Source: Lachnospiraceae bacterium V9D3004
GTDB taxonomy: Bacteria > Bacillota > Clostridia > Lachnospirales > Lachnospiraceae
Direction of reading: 5' to 3'
Assembly (NCBI GenBank): GCA_000621985.1
Contig: JHWW01000005.1
Coordinates: 62,001 to 126,000, forward strand
DNA length: 64,000 bases
Part shown: positions 8,230 to 16,801 of the stretch, one piece after another
Numbering within the stretch: the first letter of the stretch is position 1
Layout: every line of letters begins with the position of its first letter
Notes under the pieces: generated by a model
Seen by the model: the letters and a program-made list of their open reading frames with translations, nothing else
What the model was told of the DNA's origin: nothing
Databases searched by the model: none
Made by a program: the position numbers and the translations under genes

Positions 8230-8859
8230 TTATGCCTTGATCCTCTCAACATAACGGTAGTAGGTGCTCTTGCTGATTCCAAGCTGCTTCATCAGCTCAC
8301 TAGGACGCATCTGTCCGTCAATAACCTTCTGATAATGGATCTTGAAGTCTTCGATATCAATAGCTGACGGTCTGCCGTAATCATCCCAATCTCCTCTTGC
8401 TTTCTTTGCCTCGATACCCTCACGCTGACGCTTTTCTTTCTTCTCGATCTCAGCCTGTGCCATAGCAGCATACAGCTCGATCAGCATATTATTGACGGTT
8501 TCCATTAACATCTGAGCCATGGTATTGTCCAGCTTGGATATGTCCATAAGTGTGGTCGGAAGCTCCAGTATCTTCACTCTGATATTATGATCACGAAAAT
8601 ACTGTAACTCCTTAAGGGTATCCCGCTTATTTCTGCCAAGACGGTCTACTTCTGTGATGATCAGCTCGTCACCAGACCGCAAGACATCCTCTTTAAGGAC
8701 TTGGTATCTGGGACGGTTGAAATTCTTACCAGTTTGCTGGTCGGTAAAGATCCTCTCCAGCTCCAACTGGTTCTGTTCGCAGTAAGCTGTAATCTCAGCG
8801 ATACCTCGATCCAGATGCTGCTCCCTCGTGCTTGTTCTGTGATAACCATAACGTTTCAT
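8230..8859 (-). CDS. Serine recombinase, resolvase type
   Basis: 209 aa. Start ATG 8859 (MKRYGYHRTSTREQ) has AAAGGAG upstream. The catalytic Ser is in the R-T-S-T segment near residue 10; GDELIITEVDRLGRNKRDT and the long E helix (AAMAQAEIEKKEKRQREG) are classical for the resolvase/invertase group. The C-terminus (RPSELMKQLGISKSTYYRYVERIKA) is an HTH for site binding. Length fits small resolvases rather than large serine integrases. Probable role: dimer resolution of the element or a plasmid ancestor. Confidence 0.9.
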   Translation of the reverse strand: MKRYGYHRTSTREQHLDRGIAEITAYCEQNQLELERIFTDQQTGKNFNRPRYQVLKEDVLRSGDELIITEVDRLGRNKRDTLKELQYFRDHNIRVKILELPTTLMDISKLDNTMAQMLMETVNNMLIELYAAMAQAEIEKKEKRQREGIEAKKARGDWDDYGRPSAIDIEDFKIHYQKVIDGQMRPSELMKQLGISKSTYYRYVERIKA

Positions 8860-8910
8860 AAAAATGTTCTCCTTTCTGTGAGTTCCTAAATGTGTACATT
8901 TTGATACCAC

Positions 8911-8934
8911 TAAAAAAAGACCGATAAACGGTCT
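8911..8934 (-). terminator. Leader hairpin with U-tract
   Basis: Minus strand AGACCG-TTTAT-CGGTCT followed by TTTTTTTA, 52 bp upstream of the resolvase start. No gene lies upstream on this strand before the divergent methyltransferase, so it appears to sit in a leader RNA, as an attenuator or a stop for a short transcript. The leader (about 8935-9000) also holds a TCCCGAAAGGG stem. Confidence 0.6.
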
Positions 8935-9204
8935 CTAAATCTATGGACAAACCCTTTCGGGACGTCCCACTTGATGTGCATACTTTTTGACATCACCTCC
9001 TTTATTTCGTATAAATGAAATCAACATACGGATTCCACGCATTTACACATCGCAATGTCCAAAAATCCCGCTTATATACTGCCATTATTGATATTTGCAT
9101 AACAATTATACGAAATGTCAACATACAGATATTCTTGACTTTTCTCAAGGCAAATAGTATTCTTTATACTGTATTATTTTGTTTCTAGAGAGAGAGGATT
9201 ACTT

Positions 9205-10512
9205 ATGCAAGTAAGCTACAAACCCTTATGGCACACCTTGTTAGAAAAAGGCATGACAAAAGAAGATCTGCGTACTAAAGCAAAGCTAACTACTAATGCC
9301 ATTGCTAACATGGGAAAGAATCAAAACATCAGCATGGCAACGCTTGTAAAAATCTGTGAAGCTTTACAATGCGGTCTTGATGATGTAGTTGAGATAGATG
9401 GTGCTGACGAAAATGTTAGCATAGAGGAAACCCTTAAGGCATCTGCAAATGCATCAAAAAAGAAAAAGGTCTCAAAAAGAATCAGCAAAAAGAATCAGCC
9501 TCGGTTAGTATCACTTTTTTCGGGATGCGGAGGTATGGATAAAGGCTTCGAGATGGCTGGTTTCAATCGTGTTTGGGCAAACGACTTCGATAAGGATGCT
9601 CAAGCTGTATTTCGTCTAAACTTAGGCGAAATCGATGGTCGGGACATCACTCAAGTCCCCGTAGAAGATATTCCTGATTGCGACATACTAACTGCTGGAT
9701 TCCCCTGTCAGCCCTTTTCAAATGCAGGCAACCGACGTGGTGTTTACGATGAACGAGGTGAACTATACCTTGAATGTCTTAGAATAATCGAGCAGAAGAA
9801 GCCTCGTGCCGTACTGTTCGAAAACGTAAAAGGCTTGTTATCATCAAAACATCAAAGCGGTCAAAGGCTTATAGATGTTATAAAACAAGATCTTGAGGAC
9901 TTGGGATATAACGTCAACTACCAGCTAGTCAATGCATCTGATTATGGAGTTCCCCAAAACAGAGAACGTATGATACTTGTCGCTTTGGATAAAAATCTCG
10001 AAAAAACTTTTGTTTTTCCTCCTATCCAAGAGAACAAAAGCAAGCTAACGTTAAGACATATTCTTGATATTCCAGAGGATATTCCGAATCAATCATACTG
10101 GCCGTATTCTCCTCAAGCACAAAGCATGATTGAACAGATACCAGAAGGAGGATCATGGAAAAGCATTCCATACGAAAATCTTTCTCCAAGGTTCCAACGA
10201 ATACGCGATGATATGAAACGTTACCACGCTCCTAATTTTTACAGGAGATTTAGTAGGGATGAGATCAACGGGACGATAACAGCATCTGCCCAACCCGAGA
10301 ATTGTGGTATTACACATCCTACTGAAAATAGAAGGTATACAATTAGAGAAATTGCACGTATTCAAACATTCCCAGATGATTTTATTTTTATCGATGATAC
10401 TTTAAAGGATATCGTTGCCATGTATAAAGTAATAGGGAATGCTGTTCCTTGTCACCTTGCAGAAGTTATAGCAAACGCAATTTATGATCAAGCTTTTAAG
10501 GAGGATAGATAG
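9205..10512 (+). CDS. HTH-fused cytosine-5 DNA methyltransferase
   Basis: 435 aa with GAGAGGATT upstream. Residues 1-65 form an XRE-type HTH (MTKEDLRTKAKLTTNAIANM). A Lys-rich linker follows, then a complete m5C methyltransferase: FSGCGGMDKGFEMAG near 103, the catalytic PCQP near 167, FENVKG near 204, and the C-terminal motif YKVIGNAVPCHLAEVIA. The fused HTH allows repression of its own transcription until the genome is methylated. It is followed after 3 bp by mcrB-like and mcrC-like genes, the arrangement of LlaJI-type systems in which McrBC homologues cut unmethylated sites. Confidence 0.95.
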   Translation: MQVSYKPLWHTLLEKGMTKEDLRTKAKLTTNAIANMGKNQNISMATLVKICEALQCGLDDVVEIDGADENVSIEETLKASANASKKKKVSKRISKKNQPRLVSLFSGCGGMDKGFEMAGFNRVWANDFDKDAQAVFRLNLGEIDGRDITQVPVEDIPDCDILTAGFPCQPFSNAGNRRGVYDERGELYLECLRIIEQKKPRAVLFENVKGLLSSKHQSGQRLIDVIKQDLEDLGYNVNYQLVNASDYGVPQNRERMILVALDKNLEKTFVFPPIQENKSKLTLRHILDIPEDIPNQSYWPYSPQAQSMIEQIPEGGSWKSIPYENLSPRFQRIRDDMKRYHAPNFYRRFSRDEINGTITASAQPENCGITHPTENRRYTIREIARIQTFPDDFIFIDDTLKDIVAMYKVIGNAVPCHLAEVIANAIYDQAFKEDR

Positions 10513-10515
10513 AAT

Positions 10516-12144
10516 ATGAATTATTATATTTCAAGAGAAAATGTTGAATCTTCTATTGAATACTTTAAGAATGCTGAATTTGATACAGATGATATGTTAT
10601 TTCTGTATCTTCTCAGTAAACACTTCGGGATTACAACAACCTTCCCCGTTACATATCTTGTCGGCAACCTATCCGATGAAAAGAAACGAGATTATTTCAA
10701 CTCAATATGGTTATTAGGCGGTCTGTTTGATTCATCCGAAAAATGCAGTAAAAGAGGCCTAATGTTCCCCACTGCATTTAAACGGTTATCTCAGTATCAA
10801 CCTGGTACTGATTTTTCTGGAGTGCTTGGCCGTATCAAAGATACCGTTGAAAAAAAGAATATTAACATTCCAATCTATAATGATAATGATTCCTCGCTCA
10901 CACTGAAGCATAATTATCGTGATCTTATTACCGAAAACTATCTAAAAGGAAATAAGATATCTTTGTCAAATTTAGCAGCGTGGATTTTCAGATATACCTG
11001 TTTTGAGTTTGATAACGCTCCAACTGACAAACAATTCACAAGAGTTATCGAAAAAGCGATAAGAAAATTTCTTAAAATAACCAAAAACGACTTTTTATGG
11101 CTTTTTGAAAATGATTTATCAGTTAATCGTCTTCACGCTTCAACTGAGGGTATTACAGGAGCACAGATACGTAATCAATTCGATTTCGATGACGGAAAAC
11201 AACCAGAAGTAGATTTAGCCACAACCCCTTCAGATAGCCAACATAGCATTGTGGCTCATGAAGAAGTTGAGAGATATCTCGCTCTCAACGGTGACAACCC
11301 TAGTGATAAGGATATTATCGGCACATTAAAAACCAAAAAGCAAATTGTTTTAACAGGTGTACCAGGTGTTGGTAAGTCTAGATATACCCAGATGCTCTGT
11401 GACAGCGATTTTTTCAACGAGACAAGGACTGTACAGTTTCATGCAAGTTATGCTTATGAAGACTTTATTGGAGCCGAAATACTGAAATCAGATATAGATG
11501 GTACCTACGTTACTACGAGAAAGGGAGCTTTTCTTGATTTTGTTGATAAAGCTATTAGCAACCCTTCTCAAAATTACCTTTTTGTCATTGATGAATTGAA
11601 CCGTGGTAACATTGCCGAAATATTTGGCGAAACCATATTGGCACTCGATCGGAATTATACTGTGGAGTTGACCAAAGAATATGAAGGAACAGCAACGCTC
11701 CATCTTCCTAATAACTTGTATATAGTTGCAACAATGAATACCAGCGACAGAAACATTGCTTTTCTTGATCTCGCTATTAGGAGAAGATTCGGTTTCATAC
11801 CGTTAACACCTAATTATGATTTTCTATCAGAAGAAGTCGAATTAGATGATATAGATCTCGGCAATGTGCTTCGCATCATTAATCAACGCATACTGGATAC
11901 ACTAAAAGATCCCGAACTAATTCTCGGACAATCGTATTTTATTCCTGAAAAGACAAGCGATAGATATACATGGGATACAGAAACCTTTAAGAACCACTTT
12001 AACTTTGTTCTTCTTCCTACACTTAAGGAGTACAGCTTTAATAACCCTTCCGCAATAAGCACGATTGTAGGCGAGAATCTTAGCGACAGTATCCAGGATA
12101 CAGACGAGTTCATGGTTTCATTTAGAGCGGAATTTTCTGTATAG
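10516..12144 (+). CDS. McrB-like AAA+ restriction GTPase/ATPase
   Basis: 542 aa. The AAA domain has Walker A GVPGVGKS near residue 280, Walker B FVIDELNRGNIAEIFGE near 355, and the sensor segment ATMNTSDRNIAFLDLAIRRR. The N-terminal 220 residues are unlike the EcoKMcrB 5mC-recognition domain and presumably recognise the target of the partner methyltransferase. McrB-type motors translocate DNA and activate McrC for cleavage. RBS AAGGAGG lies inside the end of the methyltransferase gene. Third-position base use is slightly more AT-rich than the host uvr genes. Confidence 0.9.
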   Translation: MNYYISRENVESSIEYFKNAEFDTDDMLFLYLLSKHFGITTTFPVTYLVGNLSDEKKRDYFNSIWLLGGLFDSSEKCSKRGLMFPTAFKRLSQYQPGTDFSGVLGRIKDTVEKKNINIPIYNDNDSSLTLKHNYRDLITENYLKGNKISLSNLAAWIFRYTCFEFDNAPTDKQFTRVIEKAIRKFLKITKNDFLWLFENDLSVNRLHASTEGITGAQIRNQFDFDDGKQPEVDLATTPSDSQHSIVAHEEVERYLALNGDNPSDKDIIGTLKTKKQIVLTGVPGVGKSRYTQMLCDSDFFNETRTVQFHASYAYEDFIGAEILKSDIDGTYVTTRKGAFLDFVDKAISNPSQNYLFVIDELNRGNIAEIFGETILALDRNYTVELTKEYEGTATLHLPNNLYIVATMNTSDRNIAFLDLAIRRRFGFIPLTPNYDFLSEEVELDDIDLGNVLRIINQRILDTLKDPELILGQSYFIPEKTSDRYTWDTETFKNHFNFVLLPTLKEYSFNNPSAISTIVGENLSDSIQDTDEFMVSFRAEFSV

Positions 12145-12156
12145 GAGGTTTTAAGT

Positions 12157-13410
12157 ATGGCTCTTATACATGAAACGTCAGAGCAAAACATAATAACCAT
12201 ACAAGATGGTGAGTTCTCTTTTTTTGAAGATTTTACGAAAAAGCATAATATAGCATGGACATACGAAGAAAAAAGAAGCGGATTACTTCCTCTAAGCAAG
12301 TCATACGTTGGTTATATTACTACTCCAAATAGAATAATCACGCTCAAACCCAAGTATTCCGAAATCGGTTTTGAACATATAATACGACTTTATCTGTACG
12401 TGTACGGTTATCGTCCAACCGATAGTGCCTCTATTTTAGATGTGTCGGATTCTGATACAAGTGCAGATGTAGCTGATATGTTTATAAAAAACCTTAAACG
12501 AAATATCCAAGAGGGTATTATTCGTTCTTACGAGCGAGATTCTGTAAATGCTCGTTCGATAAAAGGAAAGGTCAATTATGTTAATACATATAAAAATCTT
12601 CTGTTCCGCAAGAGAAGCTTTGTTGATACTAAGGTCTCAACACTATCGTTAAAAAACGACTATAACGACCTAATACTAAGTGCTTTAGCAAAATTGCAAA
12701 AAGTAAATGATTATTCTCCCGTTGCAACCGAACTATCAATGTACTTTGAAGGAGCTGATTCTAATGTACCAAACGGCAGTATTGTCCTAGAAAAAATTAA
12801 TTTCAATTCTAATACTGCTCGATACAGAAGAACTCTTACCTATGCAGCTATGATAATTGATCAGTTATCTTATAGTGATAGTGGAGCAGAAGTCGGCACA
12901 GATAGTTTTATCATCAATTTTGATAGGCTATTTGAAGATTTTGTTATAAAGGTATTGAAGGATTTACCAGAAAAAAAAGAATTCTCTACATGGGCAAATA
13001 AACGAAAATTTGCTGATATAATTGGCATTGATGGTTCCCACGAGGAACGAGAGTATCAACCAGATATTCTATTTCGTTTTAATGCTGAAGACGAAAATTA
13101 TGACTATATGCCATCAGCTTACGCTGTATTAGATGTTAAGAATAAAGCATATGGACAATTTAAGAATGCTGACATTTTTCAAATGCTTACTTATGTCAAA
13201 CTATTGCATAGCAAGAAAGCGTTATTACTGTATCCTTCCTTTTATAACAAAAAACCAGAAAAGCTCTTATTAGAATCATCTATATTTTCTCCATCCGATA
13301 TAACGGCTTGCTTCGTAAATATCGCAGATAAGAACGGTTCTGACTTTCTGGAATCAATACACTGGTTCTCAGAAGTCGTTGTTAAAACCGTATTAGACAT
13401 CCCATTATAG
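12157..13410 (+). CDS. McrC-like restriction endonuclease subunit
   Basis: 417 aa, 12 bp after mcrB with AGGAGG upstream. The C-terminal half carries a PD-(D/E)xK nuclease site: YQPDILF near residue 301 and VLDVKNKAYG near 324, as in McrC. The N-terminal half (residues 1-150) is the family-typical beta-rich domain that docks onto the McrB ring. Together with the two preceding genes it makes a three-gene restriction-modification unit. A terminator follows 5 bp after the stop codon. Confidence 0.92.
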   Translation: MALIHETSEQNIITIQDGEFSFFEDFTKKHNIAWTYEEKRSGLLPLSKSYVGYITTPNRIITLKPKYSEIGFEHIIRLYLYVYGYRPTDSASILDVSDSDTSADVADMFIKNLKRNIQEGIIRSYERDSVNARSIKGKVNYVNTYKNLLFRKRSFVDTKVSTLSLKNDYNDLILSALAKLQKVNDYSPVATELSMYFEGADSNVPNGSIVLEKINFNSNTARYRRTLTYAAMIIDQLSYSDSGAEVGTDSFIINFDRLFEDFVIKVLKDLPEKKEFSTWANKRKFADIIGIDGSHEEREYQPDILFRFNAEDENYDYMPSAYAVLDVKNKAYGQFKNADIFQMLTYVKLLHSKKALLLYPSFYNKKPEKLLLESSIFSPSDITACFVNIADKNGSDFLESIHWFSEVVVKTVLDIPL

Positions 13411-13414
13411 AAGC

Positions 13415-13458
13415 AAAATACCCTACTGTAACCGATTGCGATTGCAGTAGGGTATTTT
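13415..13458. terminator. Strong bidirectional terminator
   Basis: AAAATACCCTACTG pairs perfectly with CAGTAGGGTATTTT (14 bp). The A/T-rich flanks allow use on both strands, for mcrC on the plus strand and for the convergent gene at 13528-14508 on the minus strand. Confidence 0.85.
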
Positions 13459-13527
13459 CATGATAAGTATTTCAAGAATCTACGCACAATGTGCATATCG
13501 TGCACATTATCCCAACTTACCGTACCG

Positions 13528-14508
13528 CTATTCTAGGATCGTTGTTATATTAGGAACAACAATATTTTCACCATAATCATGAGCTACAGGGTTTATACCA
13601 AGTTCATCTAGGCACCGCAGATAATCCATAGCGGACTTTCTGTTAGAAATATATTCTACCTCTCCCAATGATGCAGCATCCAAAAACGCTCCTATATCAT
13701 CATATTCCTGGATAGAAGCAAAGATTTCTTTCAGTCTGTCTTTCTTTTTTCTTGTATATCCGCTTTCTTCAATCCGTCCTTTTGCAGCTTCCAACGAATA
13801 ATTATCCCCACTACCTGTTATAGCGGTCAGATAGTCAGATACTATTTGATTCTCCAGATCCTTCCAATTACTGATCATTGTTTCGACAGAGCGATCCTTA
13901 TAACCATATTTTCGAATACATGAGTGAATCTTCCCTTTTCTTATCATTAATCTTATCTGAATATTCCAGTCGCTCATATCCGAGAGTCTTGTATATACTT
14001 TTTGATCCGCTTCAACCGTATCATGATAATCACCCGCAAATCTGATATTCACTTCCATATCTTCGTTCTTATAGCTTATAGTCTTTCCCGATGGACTGAT
14101 ACTACGCTCCATAGATCGACTTTCAAGATTAAACCCTTTTAGGATTAGCTTTTTCCATTCGTTTGCTGCATTACTCTTAATGAAGAATCTGAAAACAAAC
14201 CCAGATAACTTATACTGCTTTCTATAACTATTCTGGAAGAACGTCTTCTGTATCCTGTTGTCTATATATTTACGAGTAATAATCTCCGTATTGAAGCCAA
14301 CAAATGTTATTGAAAGTTGACGATACAAGAAACCATTACCCATTCCATCACCCTTACTAATTCTGGATATTGCTACAGAATCTATCCCTTCCTTCTTCCA
14401 TTTTCTGTTGACAAGAGTGTTTCCTTGATATGACCAGCTATCATCTGCAACCAACATATTATATTCGTCTTCTGTAATCATTGCGGTGATACTCATTTTG
14501 TATAACAT
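13528..14508 (-). CDS. Hypothetical protein, possible replication factor
   Basis: 326 aa, starting MLYKMSITAMITEDEYNML; ATG 14496 (MSITAM) is an alternative start. It has mixed alpha/beta character with many aromatic and basic residues and no signal peptide. It faces the primase-helicase gene across a 231 bp region with two small palindromes, a layout often seen with replication initiators. I do not recognise the family and the replication role rests only on position. Confidence 0.6.
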   Translation of the reverse strand: MLYKMSITAMITEDEYNMLVADDSWSYQGNTLVNRKWKKEGIDSVAISRISKGDGMGNGFLYRQLSITFVGFNTEIITRKYIDNRIQKTFFQNSYRKQYKLSGFVFRFFIKSNAANEWKKLILKGFNLESRSMERSISPSGKTISYKNEDMEVNIRFAGDYHDTVEADQKVYTRLSDMSDWNIQIRLMIRKGKIHSCIRKYGYKDRSVETMISNWKDLENQIVSDYLTAITGSGDNYSLEAAKGRIEESGYTRKKKDRLKEIFASIQEYDDIGAFLDAASLGEVEYISNRKSAMDYLRCLDELGINPVAHDYGENIVVPNITTILE

Positions 14509-14739
14509 GTCATCAGCTCCATTTTATGATTTCTTTAACACATTATATACTATCGTATATTTGTTGAATATACAATACTATTTCCTTTTTGGTCTTTTCT
14601 ATCCCTCTGACAGTTATATCCACAAATAGGGTAACCGTATTGTAATGTCCTCTCTTTTTACTGATGCCGCCTAACGGCGGCACGATGAAAGATCTTTCCA
14701 TTAACTAATAGTCAATGAACTAATCATAAGGAGGTCAAA
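14509..14739. other. Divergent intergenic region with palindromes
   Basis: AT-rich spacer between divergent genes. It contains GTATATT-TGTTG-AATATAC (14555-14573) and a perfect hairpin TGCCGCC-TAAC-GGCGGCA (14665-14682). It may hold promoters for both genes, and possibly an origin used by the adjacent primase-helicase. Confidence 0.4.
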
Positions 14740-16404
14740 ATGACTAAAATATCAAAAGAGCTCTTAAACACGGTAGATTCGCTCACTACCATTGATGAAA
14801 AACTGAATATTTTGAAGCCCGAGATTAATTACGATCTTAATGATCGGGAGTACTCACGTATGTTTTCTGAGGTCGTTCACTCGAACCTGCTCTACAACGT
14901 CACACTTAAGGAATGGATGTATTATAATGGCAAATATTGGTCTCGTGATATAGGAAGTATCCACGCCAAAAGAGCCATGAAAGAATTTACTAGGTCTTTA
15001 TCTGTATATGTCAGTTCTTTGGATCCTACAATAAACAAAGATATGCTCTCGTTTATTGATGACCTTGGGAAGTCAAGCAGGCGAACCGCACTACTTAAGG
15101 ATGCATATGATGAATACACTGTAAAAGATGAGGATTTCGATACTGATATTCTTCTTTTCAACTGCTCTAATTGTACTATCAATCTGGCTGATGGTACAAA
15201 ACACGCTCATACTGCATCAGATATGATAACAAAGATTTCCCCTGTAGTTTATGATCCTAAATCATCTTCTTCAAAGCTTGATAAGTTCATGAATGATATC
15301 TTTCAGAATGATCAATCGTTAATTGACTATCTTTACAGAGTTATGGGGTATTCAATCACTGGGTTGACTAAAGAAGAGTGCTTCTTTATCCTTCTCGGAG
15401 AGAGCTCAAGGAACGGTAAAACTGCATTACTTTCCATGTTTTCCTACCTACTTGGTGGCGATTCAGAATCTGGATATATGAAGGATATAAATATCGAGAC
15501 ATTAGCTCAAAGGAAATATATGGACGGATCTTCACCCAAACCCGACATAGCCAAGTTAAAAGGTGCTCGAATGGTCACTTGTGGCGAATCGTCTGAGGAT
15601 TTCAATATGGATGAGGCAAAGCTTAAGACAATGACTGGTAGAGACAGGATAACTGCACGACTGTTACACAAGAACGATGTTTCTTTCTACCCGACTTTCA
15701 AGATCTTTATGGCAACAAATCATCGACCTTATATACAAGATGACAGCCTTCTTGAAAGCCACAGGATAAGAGTCATTCCATTTCATAGGCACTTTTCTGA
15801 TGATGAACAGGACAAGGATCTCAAAGATACCCTCATAAGCTCAGAAGTTCAATCAGCTCTTCTCAACAAGTGTTTATTAGGTTATCTTCGCTATTGTGAG
15901 ATTGGATTAAGTGAGCCAAAGGCAGTAATAGATGCCACTTCCAAGTATAAAACAGCAAAGGAAATCTTAGATCTTTTTATCCATGAATCATTAGTCCAAA
16001 GTCCAGATGCACTTATGAAAATGAAAGACTTTTATGATCTTTATGTTGAATGGTGTGAGGGGCGGGGAATGGTTCCTCAACCGAAGCGTAAAATAATGAC
16101 CTCTATGAGAGTTAAAGGGCTCCTAAGAGAGCGTGCAACTATCAACGGTCAAACAATAAGAAATGTTGTTAAGGGATATTGTGAAAAGACGGTGGTTGAA
16201 TCCGCAATGGCTGTTAATCCTGTTAGCACCACTAAGGTAACAAAAGTTGAACCAAAGCCTATTCCCGTTCCAGACATTCCTCTTTCAGCCTCAAAACAAA
16301 CATTTCCCATTGTTTCCAACGAATCAAACATTGAGTCTGAGCCATTCCCATTCCCAAATCCATTCACCGATTACGAAGATTTATTTGATCCCATCAAACA
16401 ATAA
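14740..16404 (+). CDS. P4/D5-type primase-helicase
   Basis: 554 aa, AAGGAGG upstream. The middle region holds an SF3 helicase/D5 ATPase: Walker A GESSRNGKTALL near residue 220, ARMVTCGESSED near 285 and KIFMATNHRPYIQ near 330. The N-terminal 180 residues match the D5_N region (LLFNCSNCTINLADGT). Such proteins open and unwind origins of phages, plasmids and satellites. No separate primase zinc/Toprim motif is visible, so priming may rely on a partner. The C-terminal 70 residues are Pro-rich and low complexity. Its presence suggests that the Tn7-like element captured a plasmid- or phage-like replicon. Confidence 0.9.
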   Translation: MTKISKELLNTVDSLTTIDEKLNILKPEINYDLNDREYSRMFSEVVHSNLLYNVTLKEWMYYNGKYWSRDIGSIHAKRAMKEFTRSLSVYVSSLDPTINKDMLSFIDDLGKSSRRTALLKDAYDEYTVKDEDFDTDILLFNCSNCTINLADGTKHAHTASDMITKISPVVYDPKSSSSKLDKFMNDIFQNDQSLIDYLYRVMGYSITGLTKEECFFILLGESSRNGKTALLSMFSYLLGGDSESGYMKDINIETLAQRKYMDGSSPKPDIAKLKGARMVTCGESSEDFNMDEAKLKTMTGRDRITARLLHKNDVSFYPTFKIFMATNHRPYIQDDSLLESHRIRVIPFHRHFSDDEQDKDLKDTLISSEVQSALLNKCLLGYLRYCEIGLSEPKAVIDATSKYKTAKEILDLFIHESLVQSPDALMKMKDFYDLYVEWCEGRGMVPQPKRKIMTSMRVKGLLRERATINGQTIRNVVKGYCEKTVVESAMAVNPVSTTKVTKVEPKPIPVPDIPLSASKQTFPIVSNESNIESEPFPFPNPFTDYEDLFDPIKQ

Positions 16405-16475
16405 TAGAAATATGCGGTGTGTTATCTATCCCGATAGCACACCGCCATACTGCATTTTTACAGGAGGAAAATAAT

Positions 16476-16754
16476 ATGTCAGCTTTATCACAAACAGAAA
16501 AAAACAGAATATCAGCTCTTAAGGAACAATTGGCTAAAGAAATTATACAGACAAGCACATTAAGCACACTAACGCAAATTGAAAAAGATTTTCTAAACGA
16601 AATACTAGCAAGACATCTTAAAGACAAAATCGGGAACTATGACGCGAGGATTAAGGAACTCTTCCAAGACATCTATATTGTTCGAGGAATAAAGTATCGA
16701 AACATTCATCTTTTAAATCAAAGTACTTATTCTATTTCTGAACAGAATTCTTGA
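16476..16754 (+). CDS. Small helical hypothetical protein
   Basis: 92 aa with start ATG 16476 (MSALSQTEKNRISALKEQL) and AGGAGG six bases upstream; the longer frame from 16419 has no site. Predominantly helical and charged, possibly a coiled coil over residues 5-60. It follows the primase-helicase by 72 bp and converges on tniQ across a terminator. Function unknown. Confidence 0.6.
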   Translation: MSALSQTEKNRISALKEQLAKEIIQTSTLSTLTQIEKDFLNEILARHLKDKIGNYDARIKELFQDIYIVRGIKYRNIHLLNQSTYSISEQNS

Positions 16755-16765
16755 TTTATTCTCTA

Positions 16766-16797
16766 TATATCGGGAGCCTTCTTTTGCTCCCGATATA
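16766..16797. terminator. Stem-loop between convergent genes
   Basis: TATATCGGGAGC pairs perfectly with GCTCCCGATATA around an 8 base loop. It lies between the plus-strand small gene and tniQ on the minus strand. There is no clear U-tract on either side, so termination efficiency is uncertain. Confidence 0.65.
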
Positions 16798-16801
16798 GCC
16801 T

